From NCBI GenBank assembly GCA_020845575.1, contig JADLFL010000061.1:1-42489 (forward strand): a stretch of DNA of 42,489 nt, written 5' to 3'. The translations under genes and the position numbers were made by a program. Of the stretch, positions 41,710 to 42,489 are shown in pieces. The notes beneath the pieces are model-generated. The model was given only the letters and a program-made list of their open reading frames with translations. It was not told where the DNA came from and did not search any database. How positions within the stretch are numbered: the stretch's first letter is position 1; every line of letters begins with the position of its first letter. The stretch comes from Acidobacteriota bacterium. GTDB taxonomy: Bacteria; Acidobacteriota; Vicinamibacteria; Vicinamibacterales; Vicinamibacteraceae.

Positions 41710-42489
41710 CAGAACGCCTGTCCGATGCTGAAGTGGAAACGCCAGCGGCGCGGCTCCGGCTCACCGCTCACGAGCAGCCCTTCGATGGGCGTCAACTGGT
41801 AACCGATGTCGAACCTGATGGGACCGATGGGCGTGCGGTAGCGCAGGCCAGGACCGACCGAGACGCGCAGGTCGCTCAGGTCGAAGTCGAAGCTGTCGTA
41901 CCAGACGTTGCCCGCGTCGACGAAGCCCACGATCGTGATCGGCCCGAACGCCGGCACACGGACCTCCGCCGACGATTCCAACAACGAATGCCCGCCGATC
42001 GGATTGCCGGCCACCGTGAGCGGCGACACCTCGAACCGGCCCCAGCCGCGCAGGCTCGACGATCCACCCAGGAAATAGCGCTTGAAGAACGGCACGCCCC
42101 TGGCGAGCACACCGTCGGCGTCGATCGTGCCGGCGCGCGCACGTGCGGCCAGCACCACGCCGCCGATGGTGGCGTACTGCCGCACCTCCGCCATGTACTC
42201 CCGGTAGTCGAAGTCGCCGGGCATCCAGCCGCCCGCCTGCTCGACACGAACACTCCAGAGATGCCCGGAACGCGCGTCGATCAGGTTGGGCGTCGTGTTG
42301 TGCTGCAGGTCCAGCGACAACGCGAGGAGTTGCCCCGTGCCGCGCCCCGAGTTGGGATTGAGGCCGAGCGCGATGAGGTCGTCGTAGAACCCGGGGTCGA
42401 CCAGCGCGGCCTCGGAGACCGTGTAGTCCTCCAACTCGTTGACGAACGTCACCGACGCCGTCGTGATTGACTGCCGGCGACGCACGGGA
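41709..42489 (-). CDS. TamA/BamA-family (Omp85) outer-membrane barrel protein, 5'-truncated by window edge
   Basis: Only the C-terminal ~260 residues are present; the frame is open to the window end. The region is the 16-stranded beta-barrel part: alternating strands rich in aromatic residues, the loop-6 motif LGGSSSLRGWGRFEVSP (LRGW in place of the usual VRGF/Y), GFVDAGNVWYDS, and the family ending GPIRFDIGYQLTPIEG ... RRWRFHFSIGQAF with a terminal aromatic residue as the barrel signal. N-terminal POTRA domains would lie outside. Coupled to tamB, so TamA-like function is the most likely. A BamA paralog is the alternative. Confidence 0.88.
   Translation of the reverse strand, partial: PVRRRQSITTASVTFVNELEDYTVSEAALVDPGFYDDLIALGLNPNSGRGTGQLLALSLDLQHNTTPNLIDARSGHLWSVRVEQAGGWMPGDFDYREYMAEVRQYATIGGVVLAARARAGTIDADGVLARGVPFFKRYFLGGSSSLRGWGRFEVSPLTVAGNPIGGHSLLESSAEVRVPAFGPITIVGFVDAGNVWYDSFDFDLSDLRVSVGPGLRYRTPIGPIRFDIGYQLTPIEGLLVSGEPEPRRWRFHFSIGQAF

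Noticed and set aside
1..42489. CRISPR arrays, transposases, integrases, phage genes, rRNA or riboswitches
   Set aside because: No evenly spaced direct repeats of 25-40 bp, no DDE/recombinase-type proteins, no conserved rRNA segments and no recognisable riboswitch core were seen.

Overview
The window is a gene-dense, high-GC stretch of bacterial chromosome carrying about 31 protein genes, one tRNA gene and short repeat-bearing intergenic gaps. TamA/TamB-type outer-membrane assembly genes, lipoproteins and periplasmic adaptor proteins show a diderm (Gram-negative-type) cell. The mix of CarD, DUF4097 and TIG-repeat surface proteins, MacB-type permeases with several HlyD-like adaptors, PEGA proteins and GTG-rich starts suggests an Acidobacteriota lineage, possibly Vicinamibacteria-like. 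That placement is inference from gene content, not from a marker alignment. I see no phage, transposase, integrase, CRISPR array or rRNA.

Layout. 1-4.4 kb: the 3' part of an OPT-family oligopeptide transporter, a secreted Ig-like protein, then a PlsC-type acyltransferase and a CarD-family transcription regulator on the minus strand. 4.5-12.3 kb: an exported SAM methyltransferase, tRNA-Leu(CAA), a YkgJ-type cysteine-cluster protein, a YgjP-type metallopeptidase coupled to a coiled-coil protein, a GltS-type sodium/glutamate symporter, a PEGA protein, a membrane-anchored alpha/beta hydrolase and a conserved hypothetical protein. 12.5-16.9 kb: an RRM protein translationally coupled to a DEAD-box RNA helicase, a GNAT protein and IspG of the MEP isoprenoid pathway. 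16.9-24.3 kb: a large surface protein with TIG domains and four homologous repeats, a DUF4097 lipoprotein, and a minus-strand cluster of D-aminoacylase-like lipoprotein, NDH-2 and a DUF3810-like membrane protein. 24.4-30.1 kb: a molybdopterin oxidoreductase, a stand-alone DsbD-alpha-like secreted protein, a GH13_18 sugar phosphorylase and an HD-GYP protein.

30.2-36.6 kb is the most distinctive block: three consecutive HlyD/RND-like membrane-fusion proteins and two MacB/FtsX-type permeases. The first four genes have overlapping start/stop codons; the second permease follows a 29-bp near-perfect palindrome. No ATP-binding subunit is encoded within or beside the block. 36.8-42.5 kb holds a small secreted basic protein with a textbook Shine-Dalgarno, then tamB coupled to the 3' part of a tamA/bamA-like gene cut by the window edge.

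Recurring themes are tight start/stop overlaps, two convergent gene pairs whose 3' ends overlap, and short degenerate tandem repeats of 7, 9 or 12 bp in intergenic gaps. One 7-bp unit (GCCGTAC) recurs about 17 kb apart. All function calls come from reading motifs and remembered family features; no database search was made.
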